Positions 1 to 9,097 of a stretch of 64,000 bases of DNA are shown here, in pieces. Every line of letters begins with the position of its first letter. Position 1 is the first letter of the stretch. The translations under genes and the position numbers were made by a program. Source of the stretch: JACCTU01 sp963737405 (lineage in GTDB: Bacteria > Actinomycetota > Thermoleophilia > Gaiellales > Gaiellaceae); the NCBI GenBank assembly GCA_963737405.1, contig CAVTSL010000013.1, positions 1-64,000 of the forward strand, given 5' to 3'. The notes beneath the pieces were generated by a model that ran no database searches, was not told the DNA's origin, and worked only from the letters and a program-made list of their open reading frames with translations.

Positions 1-22
1 AAGGCCCATACGGGATTCGAAC
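1..22. repeat. Truncated tRNA-Glu 3'-end copy, putative island attachment site (left)
   Basis: These 22 bases are identical, in the same orientation, to bases 8483-8504, which cover the 3' acceptor and T-arm end of the intact tRNA-Glu on the minus strand. The match stops abruptly at base 23. A short direct repeat of a tRNA 3' end is the classic footprint of tyrosine-recombinase integration, so I infer this is the distal attachment site of an element spanning 1-8483. Identity may extend left beyond the window. Confidence 0.7.
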
Positions 23-54
23 AGCCCTGCTAATCGGGCGTTTCTGCCTTCCGC

Positions 55-74
55 GTGGGCACGGAGTGGGCACC
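55..74. repeat. Tandem GTGGGCAC motif next to left att site
   Basis: GTGGGCACGGAGTGGGCACC holds two copies of GTGGGCAC 12 bp apart. A 17/20 match in the same orientation lies at 8386-8405, near the other end of the island. It could be a recombinase arm-type site or a coding remnant that reads GTEWAP / GTQWAP in one frame. Function is unproven. Confidence 0.35.
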
Positions 75-96
75 GTCCGTGCGGTTACCGCCGCGC

Positions 97-470
97 TCAG
101 CGACCAAGAAGCGCTTTGGTTGCAAGCGCATCCGCTTCGGCGTTCCAGTTTCGCGGGACCCACGAAATCCTGATGTTGGGAAAGTCCTGGAGCAGGGAGC
201 ACGCTTCCGCGTGCAGCGGCCTGATGTGCTCCTTGCCAACCTTCGCGCGGCCGTTCACCCTGGTCGACCACGAGCTCTGAGTCAAGGAACACGCGGACGC
301 GTTGGATTCCTCGACTGCGGGCGAGCTTGAGTCCTTCGATGAGAGCCCGATACTCGGCAACAGTGTTGATGGCGGATCCGTGCGCTCAAGCTCGCCTCGG
401 AAGCTCCACTGCTCGATCTCGTCGTGAAGTCGCCGTGCTCGGTTGGGGGAACGACGTCCATCGCGGTCGT
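97..470 (-). pseudogene. Ribonuclease HI-like protein, frameshifted
   Basis: Joining two reading frames gives a recognisable RNase HI-type fold. The pieces are VAEYRALIEGLKLARSRG, then VFLDSELVVDQVNGRAKVG, then the C-terminal WVPRNWNAEADALATKAL, which matches the usual 'VPREQNxEADALAxxAL' ending. The 5' part, near 440-470, has a possible first catalytic Asp in a DG context but is poorly preserved. One base appears missing near 373 (GATCC/GCC) and one extra near 262 (CCCTGG). The family cleaves RNA in RNA-DNA hybrids. The exact start cannot be set. The indels may be sequencing errors, since codons on both sides are intact. Confidence 0.55.
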
Positions 471-472
471 TC

Positions 473-1099
473 CTACCGGCTCGCGAGCGCGCGCCGGCCG
501 CGCGGCGTCAGCGCGAAGTGCACGTCGATCAATCCGTCCGCGAGCAACTCCGCTGCGAAATCCCACGGTGGCGGCTTGCCGTCGTCGACGTAATCGGCGA
601 GCGCGTCGAGCGCCTCTGCGGGCGCAGTGAACGTCTCGTGCGCTTCGGTCGAGTTCAGGCGAAAGCTGAGCGGCGGTGTGACCGAGGAGAAGTCCTTCTC
701 GCCGGCGATGCGCTCAATGAGCGTGCCGTCGATCCACACTTCGAGCTCTTCGCCCTTCCCGCCGCGCACCTCGACGACGGAGCCGGCGTCTGTGACGCCG
801 CAAAAGGCGAGCGGTCGAATCGCGGGCGGCCCGGACGGCAGGGGCGCACGGTTGTGCAGGTGCTCCAGCCATGCGGTCCGCAGCTCCTCTTCGGGCACCC
901 ATTCTTCGAGCACGCGATCGAAGCGCCGGCGCACGTCGAGGAGCCGCTCCTCGAGGCGCCGCCGCGCCGAGCTCTCGGGGGCGGCGCGCTTGTGCTCGTT
1001 CTGGAGATGGTGGTAGTGCCGGACGAGCGCCTCGAGCTCTTCCCTGGTCGGAAGCGCCTCAAGTCGGTCGCGGGGCCGCGGTTCCCTGACGTTCGCCAC
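473..1099 (-). CDS. Hypothetical protein (208 aa), unknown function
   Basis: This is an intact 208-residue frame with a GTG start one base after the stop of the DsbA-like gene, so it is probably the last gene of the peroxiredoxin-dsbA-hypothetical transcript. I do not recognise a family. The first 70 residues are Arg/Glu-rich and predicted helical (LEERLLDVRRRFDRVLEEW). The middle holds a small beta-rich stretch (GSVVEVRGGKGEELEVWIDG), and the C-terminal third is acidic. No signal peptide or membrane segment is seen. Reading-frame integrity and codon bias support a real gene, and its neighbours suggest a stress-related role. Confidence 0.55.
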   Translation of the reverse strand: MANVREPRPRDRLEALPTREELEALVRHYHHLQNEHKRAAPESSARRRLEERLLDVRRRFDRVLEEWVPEEELRTAWLEHLHNRAPLPSGPPAIRPLAFCGVTDAGSVVEVRGGKGEELEVWIDGTLIERIAGEKDFSSVTPPLSFRLNSTEAHETFTAPAEALDALADYVDDGKPPPWDFAAELLADGLIDVHFALTPRGRRALASR

Positions 1100-1100
1100 C

Positions 1101-1650
1101 TCAGAGCTCGGCGCGAACAGCTTCGAGGAGCGATTCGAGGTCCCAGTTGCCGTTGTGCCGGATTCCGTTGACGAAGAACGTCGGCGTCCCGTTCACGCCG
1201 CTGCGGATCGCCGCTCATGAAGTCCTCTCGCAAGCGCGCCGGCATACGTGCCGTTTCGCATGTCGGTGACGAACCGGTCGAGGTCGAGCCCGAGGGCGTC
1301 CGCGTAGCGAGATCAGGTCTCGCAGTCGCCAAGGCGATCTTGGTTCTCGAAGAGCGTGTCGTGCATCTGCCAGAACCGGCCTTGCGCGCCGGCAGCCTCG
1401 GCAGCCTCGGCCGCCTGGACGGCGTGCGGGTGGATCTGCGTCAGCGGAAAGTGGCGGTAAGCGAACCGCAGGTCGTCGCCGAGCGATCTCTGCGAACCTG
1501 CTTCACGATCGGATGCGCCGCGCCACAGAACGGACACTCGTAGTCGCCGTACTCGAGCAGCGTCACCGGCGCGCAGTCGCAGGCCCGATGCACATGGTCG
1601 CGCTCGCTGACCGGTACGGTCAGCCGCGGACGCTCGATGACGGCGGTCAT
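1101..1650 (-). pseudogene. DsbA-like thioredoxin-fold disulfide oxidoreductase, multiply frameshifted
   Basis: The assembled product begins MTAVIERPRLTVPVSERDHV and has a CPFC redox motif at residues 39-42 (YGDYECPFCGAAHP). It then carries RFAYRHFPLTQIHPHAVQAA, a helical insert (FWQMHDTLFENQDRLG), a cis-Pro segment (GTPTFFVNGIRHNGN) and an end LESLLEAVRAEL. This is the architecture of the DsbA/FrnE-like thioredoxin family that reduces or oxidises disulfides. No signal peptide is seen, so it is probably cytoplasmic. It is broken by several single-base indels (near 1475, 1315 and 1210-1240) and an apparent in-frame TGA near 1313, all in G/C tracts. Its ATG overlaps the peroxiredoxin stop (ATGA), showing translational coupling and a shared redox job. 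Confidence 0.7.
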
Positions 1651-2144
1651 GCCAGGACCGGCGCCGGCGCCTCGGACATGGACTCGAGCGCCGTCAGGAT
1701 GCCGTCGGCGCCGGGGTTGACGCCGATCGGCGACACGTAGCTCCAGCGGATGACGCCTTCTTCGTCGAGGACGAACAGGGCCCGCTCGCTCATCCCGATC
1801 TCGTCGTCATAGACCCCGTATGCCTGCGCGACCTCGCCTTTCGGATGGAAGTCGGCGAGCAGGGGGAAGTGCAGGTTCCGGCTCTGCGCGAACGCTGCAT
1901 GACACCAGGCGTGATCGATCGAGATGCCGACGAGCGTGGCCCCGAGCCGCTGGAACTCCGGCAGGATCTCGTTGTAGAGCGCCATCTGGTCGGTGCAGAC
2001 CGGGCTCCAGTCGGCGGGGTAGAACGCCATGATCAGGCGGCGGCCGCGGAACTCGTCGAGCCGCACAGACTGGTCCGGCGTCGACTTGAGCTCCCATTCC
2101 GGCGCCGGAGTCCCTGCTTGAAGCGCTTCGCCGCGGGGGTTCAT
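1647..2144 (-). CDS. Peroxiredoxin (AhpC/TSA family)
   Basis: This 165-residue thioredoxin-fold peroxidase reduces hydrogen peroxide or organic hydroperoxides. The peroxidatic cysteine is Cys50 in FYPADWSPVCTDQM, the usual FxPxxxxPxC pattern. Another cysteine is Cys81 (DHAWCHAAF), and no C-terminal resolving cysteine of the typical 2-Cys type is present, so recycling may use another thiol protein. The DsbA-like product encoded next is an obvious candidate partner (inference). The gene starts 67 bp downstream of the crp-like stop, and a 20-bp palindrome (2179-2198) sits about 35 bp before the ATG. The stop overlaps the start of the dsbA-like gene. Confidence 0.88.
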   Translation of the reverse strand: MNPRGEALQAGTPAPEWELKSTPDQSVRLDEFRGRRLIMAFYPADWSPVCTDQMALYNEILPEFQRLGATLVGISIDHAWCHAAFAQSRNLHFPLLADFHPKGEVAQAYGVYDDEIGMSERALFVLDEEGVIRWSYVSPIGVNPGADGILTALESMSEAPAPVLA

Positions 2145-2178
2145 CTCTTTGAAGCTCGCCCTCGGCGGTCCTGCGGAA

Positions 2179-2198
2179 ACCGTCGGATCTGCGACAGA
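2179..2198. promoter_or_regulatory. Putative operator for the island Crp/Fnr regulator (copy 1)
   Basis: ACCGTCGGATCTGCGACAGA is an imperfect palindrome of the form TGTCG-N6-CGACA, read on the minus strand. Its reverse complement matches 18 of 20 bases of the site at 2938-2957. It lies just upstream of the peroxiredoxin start. The layout resembles the Crp consensus TGTGA-N6-TCACA with altered half-sites, so the Crp-family protein encoded at 2211-2849 is the likely binder (inference). Confidence 0.6.
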
Positions 2199-2210
2199 AG
2201 CCGCGGGCTC

Positions 2211-2849
2211 TCAGCGCGAGAGATGTCGGCGGAGCTTTTCCGAGTCGAGCAGGCTTACGCGACGTCGCCCCGGCTTGATTGCGCCCTCGCGCGCGAGCTC
2301 GTGAAAGGCGCGCGAGACGGTCTGTCGGCTCAACGCCAGCGTCGCCGCGAGCTCCGCCTGCGTCAGCGCGACCGTCGGCTCCTTGCGCTCCGCCGACTCG
2401 TCGAGCAGAACCTGGCAGACCCGCTCGAGGGCTGACTTGCCTGACATCTCCACCAGACGCTGGTGTGCACGTTCGAGCGTGTGAGCCAGCAGGCGGAGCC
2501 AGCGGAACGCGATCTCGGGGAAGAGTTCCTCGAGCGCGCGAACCGTGTCCAGACGGAGGCGGAGCACCGTCGCGTCGTCCAGCGCCACGGCGGAGTAGCG
2601 GTAGCGACTGCCGAGGAGGATCGCGAGCTGATCGACACTCGCGCCGGCGTACAGGATCTGGACCACGGGGCGCTCGACCCGCATCTCGTGAACGAGCTCC
2701 ACCTCGCCCCGCTCGATGATCATCAGCCAGCGCGGCCGTTCTCCTTCGCTGAAGAGCTTTTCTCCCCGCCCGTACGTGCGGCGGATGCCGAATTGACGAA
2801 GCGCCGTTACGTCGTCCTCCGGCAGCCCATCGAAGTCTTCCTGCGTCAT
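2211..2849 (-). CDS. Crp/Fnr family transcriptional regulator
   Basis: The product is 212 residues from the ATG at 2849; an upstream in-frame extension exists but is Arg-rich and would cover the operator. Residues about 1-115 form a cyclic-nucleotide-binding-like beta barrel (GEKLFSEGERPRWLMIIERG). A dimerisation helix follows, and a winged HTH lies at about 162-192 (LTQAELAATLALSRQTVSRA). There is no N-terminal FNR-type cysteine cluster; the only cysteine is Cys145. Ligand is unknown. It sits between the peroxiredoxin/DsbA genes and the divergent phosphoesterase/Hsp20/ClpC genes, and copies of one palindrome flank it. It is therefore likely a local redox or stress regulator of the island, probably autoregulated. 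Confidence 0.85.
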   Translation of the reverse strand: MTQEDFDGLPEDDVTALRQFGIRRTYGRGEKLFSEGERPRWLMIIERGEVELVHEMRVERPVVQILYAGASVDQLAILLGSRYRYSAVALDDATVLRLRLDTVRALEELFPEIAFRWLRLLAHTLERAHQRLVEMSGKSALERVCQVLLDESAERKEPTVALTQAELAATLALSRQTVSRAFHELAREGAIKPGRRRVSLLDSEKLRRHLSR

Positions 2850-2937
2850 CGTCGCGCGCAGCCAAGGCGCGTATCGCGGGCTGTCTGCCCGCGGCTTCCG
2901 TATGGGGCGCAACCGCCGTCGAGTGCGCGATCCCGGC

Positions 2938-2957
2938 ACTGTCGCAGATCCGACAGT
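2938..2957. promoter_or_regulatory. Putative operator for the island Crp/Fnr regulator (copy 2)
   Basis: ACTGTCGCAGATCCGACAGT has perfect 7-bp arms (ACTGTCG/CGACAGT) around a 6-bp centre. It lies midway between the divergent starts of the Crp-family gene (2849) and the phosphoesterase-like gene (3049). Eighteen of 20 bases recur, inverted, at 2179-2198. The position fits control of both divergent transcripts. Confidence 0.65.
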
Positions 2958-3048
2958 TTCTGGGACGGCGCCGGGGCTAGACACGAGGCAGGTGGGTTCG
3001 TGTCCTCACGGGCAGCGCGGGCCTGAGCTCGCGTCCCGTGGCGAGGAG

Positions 3049-3765
3049 ATGAGCCGGATGGCCCAGCGCATTCAGAAGCTGGTGGCAGTGGGCGGTGTCG
3101 GCGGAGACGTCGGCCCGTTCGAGCAGCTGTTCGCGGAGTTGTCCGGGGACGGCACCGAGGCGATCGTGCTCGTCGGCGAGCTGAGCGGGCCGGAGAGCAA
3201 AGGCGACGCCTACCGGGCGGTCTTTCGGGCCCTCGGCGAGGCGGGTTTTCCCGCCTTCTGGGTGCCGGGGCCGACCGACGCACCGCTGCACGACTATCTC
3301 CGTGAGTCGTACAACATCGAGATCGCGTTCCCGTCGGTACGCGGCGTGCACGGCACGGTGGCGCTCGGGGACGCGCACGTCCTCTTCGCCGGAATGGGCG
3401 GTGAGGTCCTGGATGACCCGCACACGATCCGCGACGAAGACTCGGTTCTTCGCTACGCGGGCTGGGAGGCCGAGTACCGGCTGAAGGTGATCCGCGAGTT
3501 CGACGCGCCCGAGAAGGTCCTCCTGTTCACGACGCCTCCCGCCCACAAGGGACTGCACGCGCCAGGGAGCGAGGTGGTCGCCGAGCTGATCAAGACCTAC
3601 AACCCGCGGTTCGCGATCGTCGCGGGCGACGAGCCCGCGCAGGAGGAGCTTGCGAAGACGGTAGTCGTCTGCCCCGGTCGGCTCGACCGAGGCTCATACG
3701 CGCTCATCGATCTCCGGGCGCGCTCCGTCGAGGCCGCAACCCTGGGTGTCCAGGCGGCGGTGTGA
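3049..3765 (+). CDS. Calcineurin-like metallophosphoesterase-fold protein, degenerate active site
   Basis: This 238-residue protein starts at the ATG at 3049, preceded by GAGGAG. It shows the order of metallophosphoesterase motifs, but with key residues changed. The first motif (usually DxH) reads GGVGGDVGPFEQL at 14-26, the second (usually GDxx) is LVGELSG at 41-47, and the third (usually GNHD) is VPGPTDAPL at 72-80. The C-terminal half has FAGMGGEVLDD, LLFTTPPAHKGLH and FAIVAGDEPA, which echo the usual H-containing 'SHxPP' and 'GHxH' motifs. Several metal ligands therefore look absent, and it may be a binding protein instead of an enzyme. It heads the transcript with hsp20 and clpC. Confidence 0.65.
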   Translation: MSRMAQRIQKLVAVGGVGGDVGPFEQLFAELSGDGTEAIVLVGELSGPESKGDAYRAVFRALGEAGFPAFWVPGPTDAPLHDYLRESYNIEIAFPSVRGVHGTVALGDAHVLFAGMGGEVLDDPHTIRDEDSVLRYAGWEAEYRLKVIREFDAPEKVLLFTTPPAHKGLHAPGSEVVAELIKTYNPRFAIVAGDEPAQEELAKTVVVCPGRLDRGSYALIDLRARSVEAATLGVQAAV

Positions 3766-3796
3766 GCTTGACCCAACAACATCGTAGGAGGCACTG

Positions 3797-4273
3797 ATGT
3801 CACAGGGTGTTCCTGAGCGTCGTTCGACGAGCACGCCCGAGCGGTGGGAGCCGCTGAGCGAGCTCGAGCAGATGACCCAGCGCATGCGCCGGATGCTCGA
3901 CCAGACGTTCGGCGGTTTCACTTTCGCGGCGCCCTTGATCGGCGAACCGGACGGCTGGGTGCCGCGCGTGGACATCGAGGAGCAGGACGGCGCGTACGTG
4001 GTCGAGGCCGAGCTCCCCGGCGTGAAGCGCGAGGACGTGAACATCGAGCTCGTCCGCAACGAGCTCTCGATCACGGGTGAGGTCAAGGAACAGGAACGGG
4101 AAGGCACGCTGCGCCGCCACATGCGCAGGACGGGGCGGTTCGAGTACCGCGTGACCTTGCCGGACCAGGTGGACGCCGAGAAGATCGAAGCCAGACTCGA
4201 CAACGGCGTCCTCACCGTACGGGTGCCGAAGTCCGAGCGCGCGGAGCGCCGGAAGATCGAGATCGGGTCGTAA
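3797..4273 (+). CDS. Small heat-shock protein Hsp20 (alpha-crystallin family)
   Basis: This 158-residue ATP-independent holdase binds unfolding proteins in large oligomers. A 50-residue variable N-terminus (QMTQRMRRMLDQTFGGF) precedes an alpha-crystallin domain from about residue 53 (WVPRVDIEEQDGAYVVEAEL). That domain ends in the hallmark LDNGVLTVRVPK. A strong ribosome-binding site (GGAGG) precedes the ATG. It lies directly before a ClpC-type ATPase, the usual partnership in which the disaggregase recovers the clients the sHsp holds. Confidence 0.93.
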   Translation: MSQGVPERRSTSTPERWEPLSELEQMTQRMRRMLDQTFGGFTFAAPLIGEPDGWVPRVDIEEQDGAYVVEAELPGVKREDVNIELVRNELSITGEVKEQEREGTLRRHMRRTGRFEYRVTLPDQVDAEKIEARLDNGVLTVRVPKSERAERRKIEIGS

Positions 4274-4306
4274 GCCGGGGTTGAGTAGAGCGACGGGAGG
4301 TTGAGA

Positions 4307-6989
<2,683 letters not shown>

Positions 6990-8207
6990 CAAGGCTCCGG
7001 TCGCGGACGAGGACTCCGCGACCGCGCAGCCCATCGGTCGTTCTCGGCGTAGTCGTGGCGCCGGGGCTCGCGCGCGACGTCACCGCCAAGATAGCCGCCG
7101 AGCTTGCGGACGACCTCGTCGCGCTCGACACCGGACGTGGACTGGCGGACCGAGCTGAGGGTCGACCGCCTCGTCGTTCCGCCGGCGCGGACGACCGAGA
7201 TCGTCGACGCGGCGCGGCAGAAGCTGCTGGACGAGAACTGGGATCTCGCCGTCGTCGTCACCGACCTGCCCTTGCGCGTCGGCAGACGGCCGGTCTCCCG
7301 GCAGGTCAGCCCGACTCACGGCATCGCCGTAGTCTCGCTGCCGGCCCTCGGCGCACTGCATCTCACGCAACGCCTGCGCCGGACGCTCCTCGCGCTCGTT
7401 CGCGAGCTTGTCGGCAACGGCGCGAGCGAACAGAGCAACGGCGGCTCGCTCGCGCGGATACGACGGCAGTGGGGACGCGACGTGCTCCAAGAACTCGCAA
7501 CCGAGACGGCGGCTCGGCCGGGAGTGCTGCGACTCCTCTTCGTGCCGACTGTCCTCTTCAGCCACCTTCGCCTGCTGCTCGGGATGGTGCGGGCAAACCG
7601 TCCGTGGCGACTCGCGGCGCGGCTCTACCGGGCCCTCGCTCGCCGCAGTCGTGGCCAGCGCGTACGGCGTCGTCACCTCGGACATCTGGCGGATCTCTGC
7701 AGCGATGGGCTCCGCCGCGCCTCGCGGTCGTGTGCGTCGCGTCGATCTCGTTCACGAGCGCGGCGGTGATCGTGGCGCACGGGCTCTGGGAACGAGCGCC
7801 CGATCGGCGTCTGCGCGACCAGGTGATCCTCTTCAACTTCGCAACCGCCGCGACCGTCGTGATCGGCATCGGCACGCTCTACATCACGCTCTTCCTGCTC
7901 ATTTTCGCGTCCGCCGAGCTGCTGCTCAGCTCCGAACGTCCTCGCCTCGGGGCTCGGCCACGCCGTCGGGGTAGGCGACTACGTCACGCTCGCCTGGTTC
8001 ACTGCCTCGCTCGCAACCGTCGGCGGAGCGCTCGGCGCAGGCCTCGAGTCAGACGAGGCCGTGCGCGAGGCCGCCTACGCCTCGTCGGGAAGAGCCAACG
8101 GCGAGGGCGAGGAGCGTTCGTAGCCTGCGGCGCCGAGTTTCACCAGACGGCGTGGGCTCCGAAAGGGGTCACCTCCTCCAGCCACTCGACGATTCGAGTG
8201 TAGGTAG

Positions 8208-8372
8208 CGAGGGCGGAGAGGCCGGGGAAGTACCCGGGCCGACTACCCGGAGCGGGCACGCGACCTCCACGCGCAGGGGCTCTCCTGCCCGAAGGTCGCC
8301 GCGGAACTCGGCGTGTCGTTCGGGACGGCGAAGGGGTGGCTGTGGCCGAACTCCCGCGCTGTTGCCCGGTGA
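8208..8372 (+). pseudogene. Helix-turn-helix domain remnant
   Basis: Between an in-frame stop at 8205-8207 and a TGA at 8370-8372 the sequence encodes DYPERARDLHAQGLSC, then PKVAAELGVSFGTAKGWLW. This is a clear HTH of the type seen in resolvases, homing-endonuclease-associated and phage DNA-binding proteins. There is no ATG or GTG start in the open frame, so it is a fragment. Its position beside the tRNA attachment site suggests the wreck of a recombination or mobility gene. Confidence 0.4.
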
Positions 8373-8385
8373 GGCGACGTTCCGA

Positions 8386-8405
8386 GTGGGCACCCAGTGG
8401 GCGCC
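8386..8405. repeat. Tandem GTGGGCAC-like motif next to right att site
   Basis: GTGGGCACCCAGTGGGCGCC matches 17 of 20 bases of the motif at 55-74 in the same orientation. It lies about 78 bp from the right attachment repeat. It may be a recombinase arm site or the coding remnant of an integrase C-terminus. Confidence 0.35.
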
Positions 8406-8430
8406 ACCCGCGCTTTGGCGGCACAGGTGA

Positions 8431-8476
8431 CGCGTCTGACCCGCGTAGCTAAGCCAAATCCGCTAGGTCAGACGCG
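8431..8476. repeat. Inverted repeat beside the tRNA-Glu attachment site
   Basis: CGCGTCTGACC at 8431-8441 is repeated as its exact reverse complement GGTCAGACGCG at 8466-8476, with a 24-nt spacer. It lies immediately 3' of tRNA-Glu, on the island side of the repeat. It could terminate tRNA transcription or be a recombinase or excisionase recognition structure. There is no U-tract, so a simple terminator is less likely. Confidence 0.5.
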
Positions 8477-8482
8477 CCGGTT

Positions 8483-8504
8483 AAGGCCCATACGGGATTC
8501 GAAC
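8483..8504. repeat. Putative attachment core in tRNA-Glu 3' end (right)
   Basis: These 22 bases, covering the tRNA-Glu acceptor 3' strand and part of the T arm, are exactly repeated at 1-22. The intact tRNA is kept on this side, as expected when an element carries a copy of the tRNA 3' end and restores the gene on integration. Confidence 0.7.
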
Positions 8505-8556
8505 CCGTGCCGCCGCCGTGAGAGGGCGGTGTCCTAGGCCACTAGACGAATGGGCC
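8484..8556 (-). tRNA. tRNA-Glu (anticodon CUC)
   Basis: The minus strand folds into a full cloverleaf. The acceptor is GGCCCAT/ATGGGCC, the D-arm region is TCGTCTAGTGGCCTAGGA, and the anticodon stem CCGCC/GGCGG has the loop CTCTCAC with anticodon CUC. The T arm is CACGGGTTCGAATCCCGT. The overall sequence matches bacterial tRNA-Glu. CCA is not encoded. Its 3' end is the insertion point of the island to its left. Confidence 0.95.
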
Positions 8557-8600
8557 CCGAAGGAGGGTTCAGTGTAGCGGCACCCGGGCAGATCGAGCCC

Positions 8601-8813
8601 ATGAGCTGGCTCGACAAGCTGTTCCGCAGGGACGGAGACGTCGAAGGCGAGCGTGCCGGCGGCGTCATCTGGGCGACCGACCACGAGCACCGCGCGAACA
8701 CGCCGCGGGGCGATCGCGGTGCGCTCGAGGCCGAGGGCGTCGCGGTGAGCGGCCCCGGCGGCGCCCCGGTCGACGGGTCGACGCCCGACGAGCGGCGCGA
8801 AGAGCAGCGCTAG
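8601..8813 (+). CDS. Small hypothetical protein (70 aa)
   Basis: This short frame starts at ATG 8601 and begins MSWLDKLFRRDGDVEGER. The rest is acidic and Gly/Pro-rich with no recognisable domain, cysteine pair or membrane segment. It ends convergently, overlapping the csoR stop by 4 bp. It lies just outside the island, upstream of tRNA-Glu. The reading frame has a plausible amphipathic start and good codon bias, but no family support, so confidence is moderate. Confidence 0.45.
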   Translation: MSWLDKLFRRDGDVEGERAGGVIWATDHEHRANTPRGDRGALEAEGVAVSGPGGAPVDGSTPDERREEQR

Positions 8814-9097
8814 GAAATCCGCGCGAAGCGCTGCACGGCCGCGAGGAGCTCCTCGCTCTTCTCTGCCGCCGCCTGCTCGTCGCCCGACGCGAGCGCGCCG
8901 GCGACGCAGTGCTTGACGTGCTCGTCGAGGACCTCGAGCGCGAGGCTCTCGAGCGCCTTCGAGACCGCGCCGATCTGCGTGAGGACGTCCATGCAGTAGC
9001 GGTCGTCCTCGACCATCTTCTCGATCCCGCGGACCTGGCCCTCGATGCGGCGCAGCCGCTTGCCGAGAGCCTCCTTGTCGTAGCCGTGTTCGGTCAT
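8810..9097 (-). CDS. csoR: CsoR-family copper-sensing transcriptional repressor
   Basis: This 95-residue all-helical repressor of the DUF156/CsoR family begins MTEHGYDKEALGKRLRRIEG. It has the Cu(I) ligand set: Cys in DDRYCMDVLTQ, then His and Cys in LDEHVKHCVAGAL (the C-H-C triad). In this family Cu(I) binding releases the repressor from its operator. The ATG at 9097 overlaps the copA stop (ATGA), so it is the last gene of copZ-copA-csoR and is expected to repress its own operon through the palindrome at 11341-11355. Confidence 0.93.
   Translation of the reverse strand: MTEHGYDKEALGKRLRRIEGQVRGIEKMVEDDRYCMDVLTQIGAVSKALESLALEVLDEHVKHCVAGALASGDEQAAAEKSEELLAAVQRFARIS

Larger units (their letters stand above)
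8124..8482. other. Island right end: no intact gene
   Basis: This 360-bp stretch between the last island gene and the tRNA-Glu attachment site has no convincing complete gene. It contains a helix-turn-helix coding remnant (8208-8372, plus strand), a tandem GTGGGC motif (8386-8405) and an inverted repeat (8431-8476). A minus-strand frame ending at 8140 closes with LATYTRIVEWLEEVTPFGAH, which looks protein-like but has no supported start. Confidence 0.5.

Noticed and set aside
1313..1315. In-frame TGA in the DsbA-like gene read as selenocysteine
   Set aside because: It is far from the CPFC redox site, in a helical linker, in a gene full of frame breaks. No selenocysteine-insertion hairpin stands out.
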